Assembly (NCBI GenBank): GCA_037039925.1
Contig: JAXRKP010001491.1
Coordinates: 15,001 to 79,000, forward strand
Length of the DNA: 64,000 nt
Direction: 5' to 3'
Source: Doris montereyensis
Lineage: Eukaryota > Mollusca > Gastropoda > Nudibranchia > Dorididae
Of the stretch, positions 26,543-63,790 are shown piece by piece. The position numbers and the translations under genes are program-made. Numbering within the stretch: position 1 is the stretch's first letter; each line of letters opens with the position of its first letter. The notes beneath the pieces were generated by a model that made no database searches, was not told where the DNA came from, and worked only from the letters and a program-made list of their open reading frames with translations.

Positions 26543-28694
26543 TTACACACTTTTATAAAAATAATATTCATGCATCATTCATGTTCCTTCAAATGCATAT
26601 TGCTGCCCAAATGTATGGTAATGTATGCCATACAAAGTTTTTTCCTCCCTTAAAAAAAAAAAATATCAGTTTCATGTTTTTATTGCAATTTCTTTTCTTT
26701 TTTTCCAATTGAGCCATTTTATTAACCATACAAGAACTCTTGATGGTGACTTGTGTCATAAAAACTGTGCTCCTCTGTATTCCTTATATATCATGTGCAG
26801 AAATTTTGATGTTAATCTTCACTTCAATTCTAGTGATGAAAAGAAAAGATGCAATTTTGTCTTCAGTGTTATTTTGTCATAACATGCCAAGCCAAGTTAC
26901 TTACTTCAAGAAAATGATGTGTATGGAAATAAATGTCAACAACACACATCATAATGTTTACTAAAATTATCCTGAATGAAAACATAATATATTCATATTG
27001 CATTCTATTTGAACCCAAAAGTGAGGTTTAGCTAATTTAAACTTAAAAAATATTGTCTCCCTGACAATCATAGGGAATTACAAAATTGAAGAAACATGCT
27101 AAACAAACAGCATATTTATGTATGAGGATACGTGATAAAGTATGTTTTGATATTTTAAGCAATTTTTCTCCATCATTTACTTAAAAGTACTTGTGTTTTT
27201 TGAATGCAATATCTGTTTGCATAACATTTATGTTCTCATTTTTTGTATGATTATGTTATTTGCTTTGGATAAACTTTCAGATATTGTTCTAATGAAATTA
27301 TATTATGTTTTAAAAAACATTTTGAATAATGTGGTGGCAAATGGAAACCCATCTGACTTTTTCCAACCTTGATTTGTCAATAGCCCCATTTAAAGTCGAA
27401 ATTTTATACTTCAAAATATCTAGGGGAACGAAATTTGTGATTATTTTCAGCATAACCTGGTTGCTGAAATCAATCTCTAAGCACCTTAACTGTATTAGAT
27501 TTTATTCCCATCATTTCTGATGAGATCGAGATTTCATTTATGGATTGAAGGAATGGACAATGATTTCGTTTTTGAGCTATTGCAGGAACAAACTTTTCTA
27601 CCATCAATGTACTTATGAGTTACCACTAAACTACTTGTATAATATTGCCTAGGTGCATCAGTTTAAACAGTCAACTTTGAAGATTTATAGATCTACTGTG
27701 GTCTATTGAAGTCCAGTTGGCATAAATCGTAACCAATATGTTTTTTGTTTTGAATTATTGATATAAGGAAAATAGATTGAAATATACACAGTGAAGTGTG
27801 TAAATAGTATGAGTAGTACTATTGCTGCATGTTATAAATGTCACATCATGAGGTAGATATATATACATAAGATGGAAAATTCCTTGTCAGAAATAGTGAA
27901 GATTATGAATCTTCATTTCATTGACTCTGAAAATTTTCAGGTTAGAATGAATGTTAATAATAAGTTTTATGCAGTTCAGAAATTATCTTAGATTTGTTTG
28001 TGAAAGTGAAACCAAAAGAACCTCCAAAATTTTTCATGATTGTATTATGGGTTTTTGTATGCTGCCACATATATAATATATATTTATTGGTATTATATTA
28101 CTGTTGACTTATTTATTGTGCCTTTCTCAAGCAACCTACGCAGGTACATCGAAAAACATTGTAATCAAGTGATTATTGAAGACATTTCCACGCAATTTAA
28201 AAAAAAAAATCTTTTGTTAATCTTACTTAAAAAAAATAATTTTAAACCTCTACTGCAACCTTCTCTAATGTGTCATTTTCCTGATTTAAGGGATGTCTGT
28301 GAAAATGCTCACTTGTTTATGTTTCTCCTATCCTCTGCACATTCCTTTGACAATGCTCTGTTTACTGAATGCATGTATTGCTTTCATACAGTCCAGTATT
28401 CAGATATGAAATCGTATGGTCACTTATATAAGAATGTCAACAATCTTTCAGTACTCACGGCTCTAGAATTAGGCCTAAGTATTCTCATGTCCTCCAGTAG
28501 TGTCCGCTCCACGCATCAGAGAGAACAGCGATATGGTTGGGTGAGACACCTTTAGAAGAAAACTCTACTGTCGTGTGAAGAGTGTCTACAAGAGACTATG
28601 CATTTCATGGAGACAATCCACATTCCGCTGACAGAGAGATCGAAGAAGGAGAAGAATAGTAGTCATGTAATACATAATATTATTTGGTAATAGA

Positions 28695-29003
28695 CCTATG
28701 AGTGTCGTCAGCAGCTGAGTCATTAGGCTGCCGGACTTGGGATTGTGAGGTCCTGGGTTCAAAACTCTGGCAAAGCTAGGTCTGACGTTGTGTTCCTTTG
28801 GGAAAGACACGTAACACATTTTTTTCCCGCACGACTCGGGTATAAATGGGTTCAGCATTAGCTTCTGAGTTAAAACCTGTGTCAGACTAGAGTCCTGTCC
28901 ACTAGGTTATTGTTATCACCTGTTCCACTTCGTGTTATAGACACACGGAAGAGAAGCTCTGATTCTATGGGCCATAAAATGGTCTTGAAGGAATTTTTAA
29001 TGG
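28695..29003 (+). mobile_element. SINE family B copy (tRNA-derived)
   Basis: Head with GCTGAGTCATTAGGCTGCCG and GGTCCTGGGTTCAAAACTC (box B region), then CTAGGTCTGACGTTGTGTTC and a 3' end TCTTGAAGGAATTTTTA. Confidence 0.75.
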
Positions 29004-29805
29004 CATTTTTAAAAAGTCTGTTGATTGCTAAGTATTAAGTATTTGAGAAAGCATGTTTTCATCAAAATAGTAGTGATACATATAGTTTGTATGTACTTTC
29101 AGGCCATGGAAGGAAGGCAAGTCAGCATACATTTGAATAGTTGCTGATGGAAAGAGAGAGATTGAGACATTATTACGTCTTGAATCTTTTTTTTCTTTTT
29201 TTCTTCTCAGTTTTGTTGGGTAGACTAGAGCAACATTATTTCTCCATACTAACACAATGTCTGCAAAAGGGAAGGAAACACTCAGTTGTGGATCATGAAT
29301 TCTATCAAATTAAAAACATTAACGTTAAAAGGAGAGTGAGAATTTTGTTTACAGGTTTTGTTTTATTTCCATCATATGTTATATTTCTAAAATATATTTA
29401 CAAACAAAAGAAATGTATCATAATACTATTTACTACTGTTTGCTGAATAATTTTTTGTACTGATTTTTTTCTTTTTCAAAACTGTAGTGGAGCTGCATAA
29501 AATCTTATACATGAAGTAGACTGCAGATATTCAATCGGGTACAATTGTGTTTAACTTTATAAGGCACCCAACACTCTTCATGCAAACACTCTTCATGCAA
29601 CCATTATTTTTGTTAGCTTGTCCCCTACCTTACTGTCTCAGTCTCCCCCTTATTGATAACCACCACACACACACAGACAGATAGATAATTTTATCTCGTA
29701 TACCTAATATCTTTATCTTCTGTAACAGTAACAGCCTTCCAGGAGCTGAGAGCTAGTCTGCGCCTATTTGATATTGTCCCTGTTTCCACTATGTCTGTCT
29801 GTCTC

Positions 29806-29931
<126 letters not shown>

Positions 29932-30321
29932 TTCCTCCTTTTTTACGTTTTCTGCTTTTAAGAGTGTATCTCAGAGTTTTATTTCAAAATCATGGACACT
30001 TTCCCCTCTCACTGTCCTGATTGAGCTTCATGAAACAGGAAGCAATGCATTCCAGTTGATCACATTCCTCATTCATGCATTTGTTGTTTTACCCTATTTG
30101 CTGGGTGTTTAAGTTGACTTCCTTTTATGGACATATGTAACTGCCACTTTCTTGTAAATAGTTTGGCCATGTTTTTTCTCTTCACTATTTTTTTTTCATT
30201 GTTAAAAAAAACCCTTATAGAAGTGAATATCAAAATCAAAACCATAATATGCATTTTAAGTCCACAGATATCGGACAATACAGATCAAACAACCAAATAA
30301 GCATAACGTCAAATTTTTTTG

Positions 30322-30558
30322 TAGCGTCGATGGCCTAGTGATTAGGCTGCTGATCTTGGGGTCGGAGGTACCAGGTTCAAATCTTGGCAATGTTAGATTC
30401 GACATTGTGTTCCTTGGGAAAGATAATTTTCACGCATTAACCAGGTCGACCCAGGGTGCTGCCTAGGGGGTGATTATTATCACCTGTTTCGCTTCATATT
30501 ATAGAAACCAGGATACACTCTGGCTCTATGGGTCATATGGGCCTTGAAAGAATTTTTT
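30322..30558 (+). mobile_element. SINE family B copy (tRNA-derived)
   Basis: Head GCGTCGATGGCCTAGTGATT with GGTTCAAATCTTG as box B, then GACATTGTGTTCCTTGGGAA and GATTATTATCACCTGTTTCG, ending CCTTGAAAGAATTTTTT. Confidence 0.75.
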
Positions 30559-31048
30559 CTCACTACTTACATTTATTTTTGTTAAACAAAATATATAAAT
30601 TGTCAATAATTTAATCGCCAAAAAGAAAATATATTTACATCACTTGTTCTTAATGTTAAAAGATGGTTCATTTTGCTACTATGCAAGTATTCAGCAACAC
30701 AAATTGTTTTATTTTACATATGAAATATAAGAGCTTTAAGAAATAAATAAATTTGTTTCTTAAAAAATTGTTGTGTCTTCCTCTCATTTCTTTTTTCCAT
30801 TTTGATACGTGAAGCTACTTGATAATGATATGCCTTGTTCCTGAAGTATACAGTACACTTTATAAGGGAAACAACACAGTTGCATGTAGTAAGAACCATT
30901 TTAGATATAAAACTATGGTGTACTGTAAAAGTGTAAGATACGCCTATTATTATTATTCGATCTCTTGAGATAATGCAGATCAGGTCGAAGTTAGAACACA
31001 GAAGAAGAAAATATTGTAAATCTGACATACAGAGTTCATCAATGTTCG

Positions 31049-31332
31049 GGGGAACTCAGTAGTCTAGAGGCAAGGTGTCGACCTCTCAACTAAAGGGTAG
31101 TGGGTTCAAACCCCGCCAAAAAGTTGAACATTTTCTCAGATTTTTTTTAGCAAAATCTAGCCCCTTGGTCCAGGTAGGTGGATCGACATGAAGTCCCACA
31201 CGGACGATAAAAAGGAGGTCCCGTGTGCATATCACACTTTGTGCACTTTAAAGATCACATGGTTATTTACAGGGCAGTCCGGGAGAAATTCAAAATCCTA
31301 CCAAAATCCCGAGATCACCTTAGTTGTAAATC
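31049..31332 (+). mobile_element. SINE family A copy (tRNA-derived)
   Basis: Head GGGGGAACTCAGTAGTCTAG AGGCAAGG with box B GGGTTCAAACCCC, then CTTTAAAGATCACATGGTTA and ATCACCTTAGTTGTAAATC. This is the best preserved head of the family here. Confidence 0.78.
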
Positions 31333-31898
31333 AAATACAAAATTTAAAAATCATCAATGTTCATAAAATTCAAATCTACACACAGACACATATTTACTTT
31401 TATCAGTTTTATCCTCTCCTGTCTAAAGGCCTTAATGTGTTAAACCTTTTTTTTTGTTAGTTGAAGTGGATTGCATGCTACTTTATTTTCGCAGGTAAAT
31501 CTCGAGAATTTCGTACATATGGAAATCACAAGATCAATAACAAAAAAGAAAATCATAAAATACATGGAGATCAGTCAATACGTAAAGTATGAAGAGAGGA
31601 AAGACAAATGGAAAGGAGAGAGACAGAGACAGAGAGAGAGAAACTCTCACAGTCTCTTCCCACATTAATAGTAATATTAATACAAATGTGGATACCATAC
31701 CAGCATTCATTAATGCAGTCTCTATCCTTTTGCTGAATGGTTATTTTAAACACTTCTCATGTGTTTCTTTTTTCTCTCTTTCGCTCTTCATGACAGTGAC
31801 ACCTCTCACCATATAGTATTTATCTCTACACCTGTACCTCTCTTCAATTAGGCTTAGTCCTTGTGAATGACTAAACTAACGTGGATATAGGACAACGT

Positions 31899-31901
<3 letters not shown>

Positions 31902-31955
<54 letters not shown>
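31902..31955 (+). repeat. (AG)n microsatellite
   Basis: About 27 AG units, uninterrupted. Confidence 0.95.
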
Positions 31956-31959
<4 letters not shown>

Positions 31960-32513
31960 TATTGATATTGCGATGCATCAATCTTCTTCAAAAACCCTGA
32001 GGCGGAAATGAATGAAACACTTTTCTTGAGCGTTTACGTTTTAGTTAGCGAAGTATAGAGAAACGGACTACACAGTTGTCTGTTTAGACAAAGTGTTAGT
32101 GTTAGTTTGAAGTGTTGCCAGATTGAGAAAAACCGCATAATCCTCCTTCACAGGTCCACAGCGACTTCAAGTTTATGAAATCATAGATCTAATACGCTTG
32201 TACTTGTGTGTTAGCCATGTGTAGGAAAACGAACTGCACTAAGTTAAGACAAAGCGTAAGTTTGAACAGCTATTTGAAACACGCGTAATCCTGAGCTTTA
32301 CTTCAACAGGACAAACTGTTCCCCTGTTCACTCAGGAGTGTAAGATGTAAGTTTACGTATTGCAGACTTCTGGGCTATTTGCTGCTGTTTGTGTGTTGCG
32401 TCTCCTCTCACTACCCCTCCTACCTCCGTCTGTCTTTGTTTTCTCTTCTTTTGTTTGCTTTTTGTCTGCTTCCCATATTGATTTTCTTTGTCTTTTAACG
32501 TGCAGCGAAGGCG

Positions 32514-32640
32514 GTTGGCGGGGGGATGCTGGTAGGTCATAATTTTTCATTTCTTTCACTTATCTTTTATCTTACTGTTTCTTTCTTAGTTCACCCTGTG
32601 ATCACTGCAATGGTGAACAGGGTAAATTTCAATGGAAAAA
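32514..32640 (+). mobile_element. Short interspersed repeat family F copy
   Basis: Shares GGTTGGCGGGG...GCTGGTAGGTC at its start and CACTGCAATGGTGAACAGGG then TAAATTTCAATG at its end with copies near 35,885, 38,887, 40,008, 49,465 and 53,452. An (AT)n run starts 100 bp downstream. Confidence 0.65.
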
Positions 32641-32735
32641 AAAAAGTGCAGCACGGCATGTGTCGAATGTAGTTATGCAAGCGCAATAAACCCTACTTGA
32701 TATTTCGTGAATCATTAGAATTACATGTATATCCA

Positions 32736-32892
<157 letters not shown>

Positions 32893-33214
32893 TTTGAAAC
32901 TATGATGTGTTTGTGTGGAAATTTTCATTTTATAAATCCTATACACGAGTATTAAAGTACACGGAATTGAAAACATCCACTCGCTGAATAAGATGTCACG
33001 CTCTTCTACCTATCCGATGCACACTTCACAGTAATATGTAGTTTTCATCACCGGTGCAAATATTATGTTGCGATCACAGGAAATGCACGATCACTTAATG
33101 ACAAACACCATGAACTTCAGACGTGTACTCGTCACTTGAATGAATGACAGAAACAGCTAAAAAAATGTTTTTAAGTGAGGAGTGGTTAAAAAGAAGAAAT
33201 GCATGACAGTAGTT

Positions 33215-35280
33215 TTGAGATAAACGGTTTTGTGTTGGAAAGAAATTACTGGTATACCACAGACGATAAAAAAAAACAGTGGAGGAGGTGTATGTGCTTA
33301 TATAAAAAACGCTGAAGTCATAAAAACGTTATTTATAATTCTAAAACAAACAATGCACAGCTGAGATTGATTTGAATTTCACAACACAACTGATTATGCG
33401 ATCTAACGGTATGAAATAGATATAGAACTAGAAGCTACGATCTTATTCACCAGGTTAGCCAGTCCTCGTCTTGAGTCTCAGTCTCAGTGATAAATTAACT
33501 CTTGGGCCCATTACAGGTACTGGAGATTGTCTAGCCAAGAAGAAAGAGTCATAAATACGCAGACCCTAATCTTTAAGACCGCACTATACATCGCGATAAT
33601 TCAATAAAATAATAGTAAACGTAATCTACACTTTATACGACGCTGACACAGCAAAAACAATGGGAATTACAGACAGTCCTTTTGAACAATTAACGTCATT
33701 CCCCGATTCTATGATACTTACAGCTGGAGATTTCAATGAAAGGAACCTTGACCCGCCCCTCCTATTCTACCAACATGCAACTCGTCAAGATAAAATAATT
33801 GACCTGTTATTTTACTCTAATGTGGCAAATGGATGTATAAGCAAAGCTCTACCACCACTCGGCACATCAGACTACAACATGGTACTAATGATGCCCAAGT
33901 ACAAGGCCAAACTGATTGGGGGAAAGAACAGTGAAGAAAACTAAGTTTGTCTGGAATGATGATACATGTGAAAGATTGAAAGGTTATTTTGCATGCACTG
34001 ATTGGATTGTGTTTTGTGACTCGTATGAGTGAGAGGGATAGCCTTCAGGAACTGAATGATATTGTGAGCTTTTATGTTAATGTATGTCAACAAACTTCCC
34101 TCCAAAAGAAAAATCACAAAAATATTTCTAAAAAATAGATCATGTGAACCCAACCAATTACTCAATAACAAAAAACGTATGAATAAAAATGATAAAAAGA
34201 AGAAAACAGTTCAGACGGAATTAAAAATGAAAATGCAAGAATTTCAATAACAGTCAATGAAAATGAAATAGATATTAAACTTTTCAATAATCTTAAACAA
34301 AACAAAGCCTGTGGACCCGAGAGTGTAACCTCACGTGTCATGACATTATGTTCTGATGAACTCTCAGGTATATTTTCGTACGTATTTAATTTATCACTGT
34401 CATTAAGTAAAATACCGAATGCTTGGAAAATGTCCCAAATATCTCATGTCCAAAATGCAGTAATGTAAAACAAATGAATGAATTAAGACCAGTGTTATCA
34501 ACATCTCTTTTAATGAAATGTCTTGAGAGGATTGTGTTAGAAACAATTCTTCTTACAATGAACCTATTTTCGACCTAAACCAATTTGCCTATCAATCTAA
34601 AAGGGTGTTAAATATGAAATTCTATTTTTTGTTGTTGCAAATAGCATGTGCTATCATCCTGATACTCCAAAAGCTATGTTAGAAATCTTTTCGTTGATTC
34701 TTCAAGTGGTTTTTATACATACAGCCATGTATCCTGATTTATAAATTGTTGGATATGGGTTTGGAAAAAGTGTAACTCTTTGGGTCTTAGATTTTCTGAC
34801 TAACAGACCCCAATTTGTCGGATTAAAATCAGAGAATGATATTTTTGATTCGTCAGTAATTGTAACAAACACTGGAGCACCCCATGGGACAGTCTTTGCA
34901 CCTGTCTACAGCAATGATTGTAAAACTGTTGTTTCTTTAAACATCCCAATAATTTAAAAAATAATGCAGATGATACATCTATCCAAGCTCTTATCAGATC
35001 AGAAGTTTACCTAATCAATTATGCTTAAGAAATTAAAAGGTTAGTACAGTGGTGTGATGAATATTATCTACAGCTTGCAAAGAAAACGAATGAAATTATT
35101 TTTGATTTAGGAAGACAAATAACACCCATAATGATATTGTTATAGAAGCTGGAAAAAGTTGAGAGAATTGATGAATACAAATATCTTGACATATTTTTTT
35201 TACGAGAAGTTAGAATGGCAAAAACAATCAAATGAAGTTTTAAAGAACGTAAACAAAAGAATGTAATTCATAAGGAAACT
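33215..35280 (+). pseudogene. Dead CR1/L2/Rex-like LINE (endonuclease and reverse transcriptase remnants)
   Basis: Endonuclease pieces appear in order: GGGVCAYIKN (33,270-33,330), VIYTLYDADTAKT then ILTAGDFNERN (33,610-33,750), and PPLGTSDYNMVLMMPKYKAKL-type end (33,850-33,920). Reverse-transcriptase pieces follow: KQNKACGPESVTSRVMTL and YVFNLSLSLSKIPNAWK (34,295-34,430), ELRPVLSTSLLMKCLERIV (34,480-34,545), LWVLDFLTNRPQFVG (34,780), NTGAPHGTVFAP (34,870) and a decayed ADDTSIQ box (34,965). Several stops and frame shifts separate them, so it cannot encode an active element. Family order and motifs fit the CR1/L2/Rex group; the exact clade is not settled. Confidence 0.8.
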
Positions 35281-35589
35281 TTATAAGTTTCAAATTGATA
35301 ACATTTTTAAATAAGACTTTCTGTGAAGCTTGCAAAAAGCGTATTAGGTCTATCATTGTTTAATATAACAGCATGGGTGGGGGGGGGGGATACAAGGGAT
35401 CGAGAAAAGAAGAAGTTTAATAGGATACTGAAATACGTAGGGAAAACTGATAAATAATGTAAAGCCGGAAGATCGAACTCAGGTATACACTTAAAGACAC
35501 CACCTATCCTCATTTCCCCATACCCAAAACAAATAGTAGAAGAGGTCGACTCATACTCATACTTTGTAAATCCCGCACTGAAAGATATT

Positions 35590-36883
35590 TCTATCTATCA
35601 ATCTATCTATCTAGTTTGACTTTCTATCTATCAATCTATCTATCTAGTTTGATTTTCTATCTATCAATCTATCTTTCAAGTTTGACTTTCTGTCTATCAA
35701 TCTATCTTTCAAGTATGACTTTCTATCTATCAATCTATTTATCTATCTGTCTATATATGTATATATCTATCTGTCTATCTATCTATCCATCCATTTATGT
35801 CTACCTATCTGTCTCCCTGTATATTGATCTTTCTATTTATTTATCTTGCCTATCTCTGACAAGTGCTACATGCAGGTTCTAAATTTGTGCTTTCATTCTT
35901 ACTTACCTTTCATCTTGCTTTATTCTTTTAATTCACCCTGAGGTCACTGCATGTGGATGTAGTAGGCTAAATGTCAATGAGACAGACAAATATATCGATC
36001 AGCATATCTATCTTTATGTCTTTCTATATGTGTGTCTGTTTGTCTATCTCATGTCTTTTCATCTATGTTTATCCATCTATGTCTATCTATTTGTAAGTCT
36101 ATCTATCTGTCTATCTATGTCTATTCATCTATGCCTATCTATTTGCAAATCTATCTATCTGTTTATCTATGTCTATCCATCTATGTCTATCTATTTGCAA
36201 ATCTATATATCTGTCTATCTATGTTTATCCATCTATGTCTATCTATTTGCAAATCTATATATCTGTCTATCTATGTCTATCCATCTATGTCTAGCTATTT
36301 ATGTCTATCTATTTGCAAATCTATCTATCTGTCTATCTATATCTATCCATCTATGTCTATCTATTTGCAAATCTATTTATCTGTCTATCTATGTCCATCC
36401 ATCTATGTCTATCTATTTGCAAATCTATCTATCTGTCTCTCTATGTCTATCCATCTATGTCTATCTATTTGCAAATCTATATATCATCTATCTATGTCCA
36501 TCCATCTATGTCTATCTATTTGCAAATCTATCTATTTGTCTATCTATGTCTATCCATCTATGTCTATCTATTTGCAAATCTATCTATCTATCTATCTATG
36601 TTTATCTATCTATGTCTATCTATTTGCAAATCTATCTATCTGTCTATCTATCTATCAATCTATGTCTATCGATTTGCAAATCTATCTATCTGTCTATCTA
36701 TGTCTAGCCATCTATGTCTATCTATTTGCAAATCTATCTATCTGTCTATCTATGTCTATCCATCTATGTCTATCTATTTCAAATCTATCTACCTGTCTAT
36801 CTATGTCTGTCTATTTATGTCTATCTATTTGCAAATCTATCTATCTGTCTATTTACCTACCTATCTATCTATTTATCTATCTA

Positions 36884-36914
<31 letters not shown>

Positions 36915-38884
36915 ATATCTATCTATTTGCAAATCTATCTATCTGTCTATCTATGTCTATCCATCTATGTCTATCTATCTGTCTATCTATGTCTATCTAT
37001 GTATCTATATATCTGTCTATCTATGTCCATCTATCTATGTCTATCTATTTGCTATCTATCTATCTGTCTATCTATGTCTATCCATCTATGTCTATCTATT
37101 TGCAAATTTATCTATCTGTCTATCTATGTCTATCTATCTATATCTATCTTTTGCAAATCTATCTATCTATCTATCTATGTCTATCCATCTATGTCTATCT
37201 ATTTGCAAATATATCTATCTGTCTATCTATGTCTATCTATCTATCTCTCTATTTCAAATCTATCTATCTGTCTATCTATGTCTAGCCATCTATGTCTATC
37301 TATTTGCAAATCTATCTATCTGTCTATCTATGTCTATCCATATATGTTTATCTATTTGCAAATCTATCTATCTGTCTATCTATGTCTAGCCATCTATGTC
37401 TATCTATTTGCAAATCTATTTGCAAATCTATCTATCTGTTTATCTATGTCTATCCATCTATGTCTATCTATTTGCAAATCTATCTATCTGTCTATCTATG
37501 TCTATCTATTTGCAAATCTATCTGTCTGTCTATCTATGTCTATCTATTTGCAAATCTATCTGTCTGTCTATCTATGTCTATCTATTTGCAAATCTATATA
37601 TCTGTCTATCTATGTCTATCCATCTATGTCAAATCTATTATCAAATCTATCTATCTGTCCATCTATGTCTATCTATTTGCAAATCTATCTATCTGTTTAT
37701 CTATGTCTATCTATTTGCAAATCTATCTATCTGTTTATCTATGTCTATCTATTTGCAAATCTATCTATCTGTTTATCTATGTCTATCTATTTGCAAATCT
37801 ATCTATCTGTTTATCTATGTCTATCTATTTGCAAATCTATCTATCTGTTTATCTATGTCTATCTATTTGCAAATCTATCTATCTGTTTATCTATGTCTAT
37901 CTATTTGCAAATCTATCTATCTGTTTATCTATGTCTATCTATTTGCAAATCTATCTATCTGTTTATCTATGTCTATCCCTATTTGCAAATCTATCTATCT
38001 GTTTATCTATGTCTATCTATTTGCAAATCTATCTATCTGTTTATCTATGTCTATCTATTTGCAAATCTATCTATCTGTCTATCTATGTCTATCTATCTAT
38101 GTCTATCTATTTGCAAATATATCTATCTGTCTATCTATTTGCAAATCTATCTATCTGTTTATCTATGTCTATCTATTTGCAAATCTATCTATCTGTTTAT
38201 CTATGTCTATCTATTTGCAAATCTATCTATCTGTTTATCTATGTCTATCTATTTGCAAATCTATCTATCTGTTTATCTATGTCTATCTATTTGCAAACCT
38301 ATCTATCTGTTTATCTATGTCTATCTATTTGCAAACCTATCTATCTGTTTATCTATGTCTATCTATTTGCAAACCTATCTATCTGTTTATCTATGTCTAT
38401 CTATTTGCAAACCTATCTATCTGTTTATCTATGTCTATCTATTTGCAAACCTATCTATCTGTTTATCTATGTCTATCTATTTGCAAACCTATCTATCTGT
38501 TTATCTATGTCTATCTATTTGCAAATCTATCTATCTGTTTATCTATGTCTATCTATTTGCAAATCTATCTATCTGTTTATCTATGTCTATCTATTTGCAA
38601 ATCTATCTATCTATCTATCTATGTTTATCTATTTGCAAATCTATCTATCTGTTTATCTATGTCTATCTATTTGCAAATCTATCTATGTCTATCTATGTCC
38701 TATTGTTGCAAATCTATCTATCTGTCTATCTATGTCTATCTATTTGCAAATCTATCTATCTGTTTATCTATGTCTATCTATTTGCAAATCTATCTATCTG
38801 TTTATCTATGTCTATCTATTTGCAAATCTATCTATCTGTTTATCTATGTCTATCTATTTGCAAATCAATCTATCTGTCTATCTA
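35590..38884 (+). repeat. TATC-derived minisatellite array with 52-bp and 38-bp zones
   Basis: After simple TATC repeats (35,590-35,860) and a family F fragment, units built on TCTATCTATTTGCAAATCTA begin near 36,060. Until about 37,500 the main period is 52 bp with many variants. From there to 38,884 it is a cleaner 38-bp period. Each unit has the 10-bp palindrome ATTTGCAAAT. Neither unit is a multiple of 3 and neither has a stop in most frames, so very long open frames (up to 723 codons) arise by chance. Confidence 0.92.
35885..35990 (+). mobile_element. Family F fragment inside the TATC region
   Basis: It keeps CACCCTGAGGTCACTGCATG then GGCTAAATGTCAATGAGACA, the 3' half of family F, and is directly followed by TATC repeats. 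Confidence 0.6.
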
Positions 38885-38886
38885 AA

Positions 38887-39032
38887 TGGTGGGCGGTTGG
38901 TGGACACTGCTGGTAGATCCTATTTCTTTCCTTTTCCTTCTTTCACTTATCTTTCATTTTTGCTGTTTCCTCTTAATTAACTCTGAGATCACCGCAATGG
39001 TGGACTGGGTTAATTTCAATAAAACAAACAAT
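38887..39032 (+). mobile_element. Short interspersed repeat family F copy
   Basis: Begins GGTGGGCGGTTGGTGGACAC and ends GGGTTAATTTCAATAAAACA; a short TCTATCTATTCTATATA tail follows. It directly abuts the right end of the minisatellite. Confidence 0.7.
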
Positions 39033-39219
39033 TTGTCTAAGTGTCTATCTATTCTATATATAAATCTACATGCATTTCTAATTCTTTCTTTTTTCTAGTT
39101 TTTTCTTTTTATCAAAGACTTGATTATATCTTTTGCGGTTTGCTGAAAAAAGTCTTTAAAGAGAGCACTTTTTTCTTTTCATCATATACCTTTACATAAT
39201 TCTGTTTCTCATTCCCAAG

Positions 39220-63131
<23,912 letters not shown>

Positions 63132-63179
63132 GTAAGATTATAGGCTTTGAGATTTTGTTGTGGTTGAATCATTTTTATA

Positions 63180-63188
63180 TATTCTTCC

Positions 63189-63219
<31 letters not shown>

Positions 63220-63307
63220 GTTTGTTTGTTTGTTTCTTTCTTTCTTTCTTTCTTTCCTTCTTTCCTTCTTACTAAAAGCAACTTTTAAAAGTTGCTTTTA
63301 GTAAGAA
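63180..63307 (+). repeat. (TTTC)n tract ending in a 42-bp perfect palindrome
   Basis: A TTTC/TTTG tract runs to about 63,265. From 63,266 to 63,307 the two 21-bp halves (TTCTTACTAAAAGCAACTTT T and its complement) match perfectly with no spacer. Confidence 0.9.
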
Positions 63308-63501
63308 ATCAGATGTGTCCATTCTCTTAGCTGTTTTCATTTTTACCAGCCTTACCGTACATAGTTAGAGTTTCTTTTATGAACGACTCTTTTCTATTCA
63401 AATTTAGCCTGAACTCAAGAGATAAGCATTCTTCTATGACTCTTCCATTAGTTCTTGTTCTTGCTGTATGAATAGACCATAAAATAATACTATCAATGTA
63501 T

Positions 63502-63790
63502 ATGAAGGAAATGACAATAAATAACATGAAAGCATCATAGGAACAAAGATGAGACAAATACAAGGAATAGACAGAAAAAAATCTTGGCCACCATGAGGAT
63601 TGAATCTGTGACCTTTGCGTTGGTACCCATGGCCTCGCCATGAAAGGAAAGTGTGATGCAAAACTGAGTTAATTACATGTAGTAAGGAATGTCTATTCCT
63701 TGTATTTGTCTCGTCTTTGTTCCTATGGGGCTTTGATATTATGTAATGTCATTTCCTTCACTTTTGACATGCCCCTTGTCTTACTATTTA
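63502..63790. mobile_element. Foldback element with tRNA-like core
   Basis: The left arm (63,502-63,573) and right arm (63,690-63,760) are inverted copies, with an outer GACATGCCCCTTGTCTTACT on the right only. The minus-strand core has ATGGCGAGGCCATGGGTACC and a box B ATTCAATCC. It is the same family as 50,634-50,893. Confidence 0.73.

Noticed and set aside
28040..28555. 171-codon open frame as a gene
   Set aside because: No recognisable motif, AT-rich composition and no convincing splice or start context. It may be chance.
36030..38980. Very long open frames (up to 723 codons) rich in Ile, Tyr, Leu and Ser
   Set aside because: They come from the 38/52-bp TATC minisatellite, which lacks stops in several frames at once and shows no protein-like constraint.
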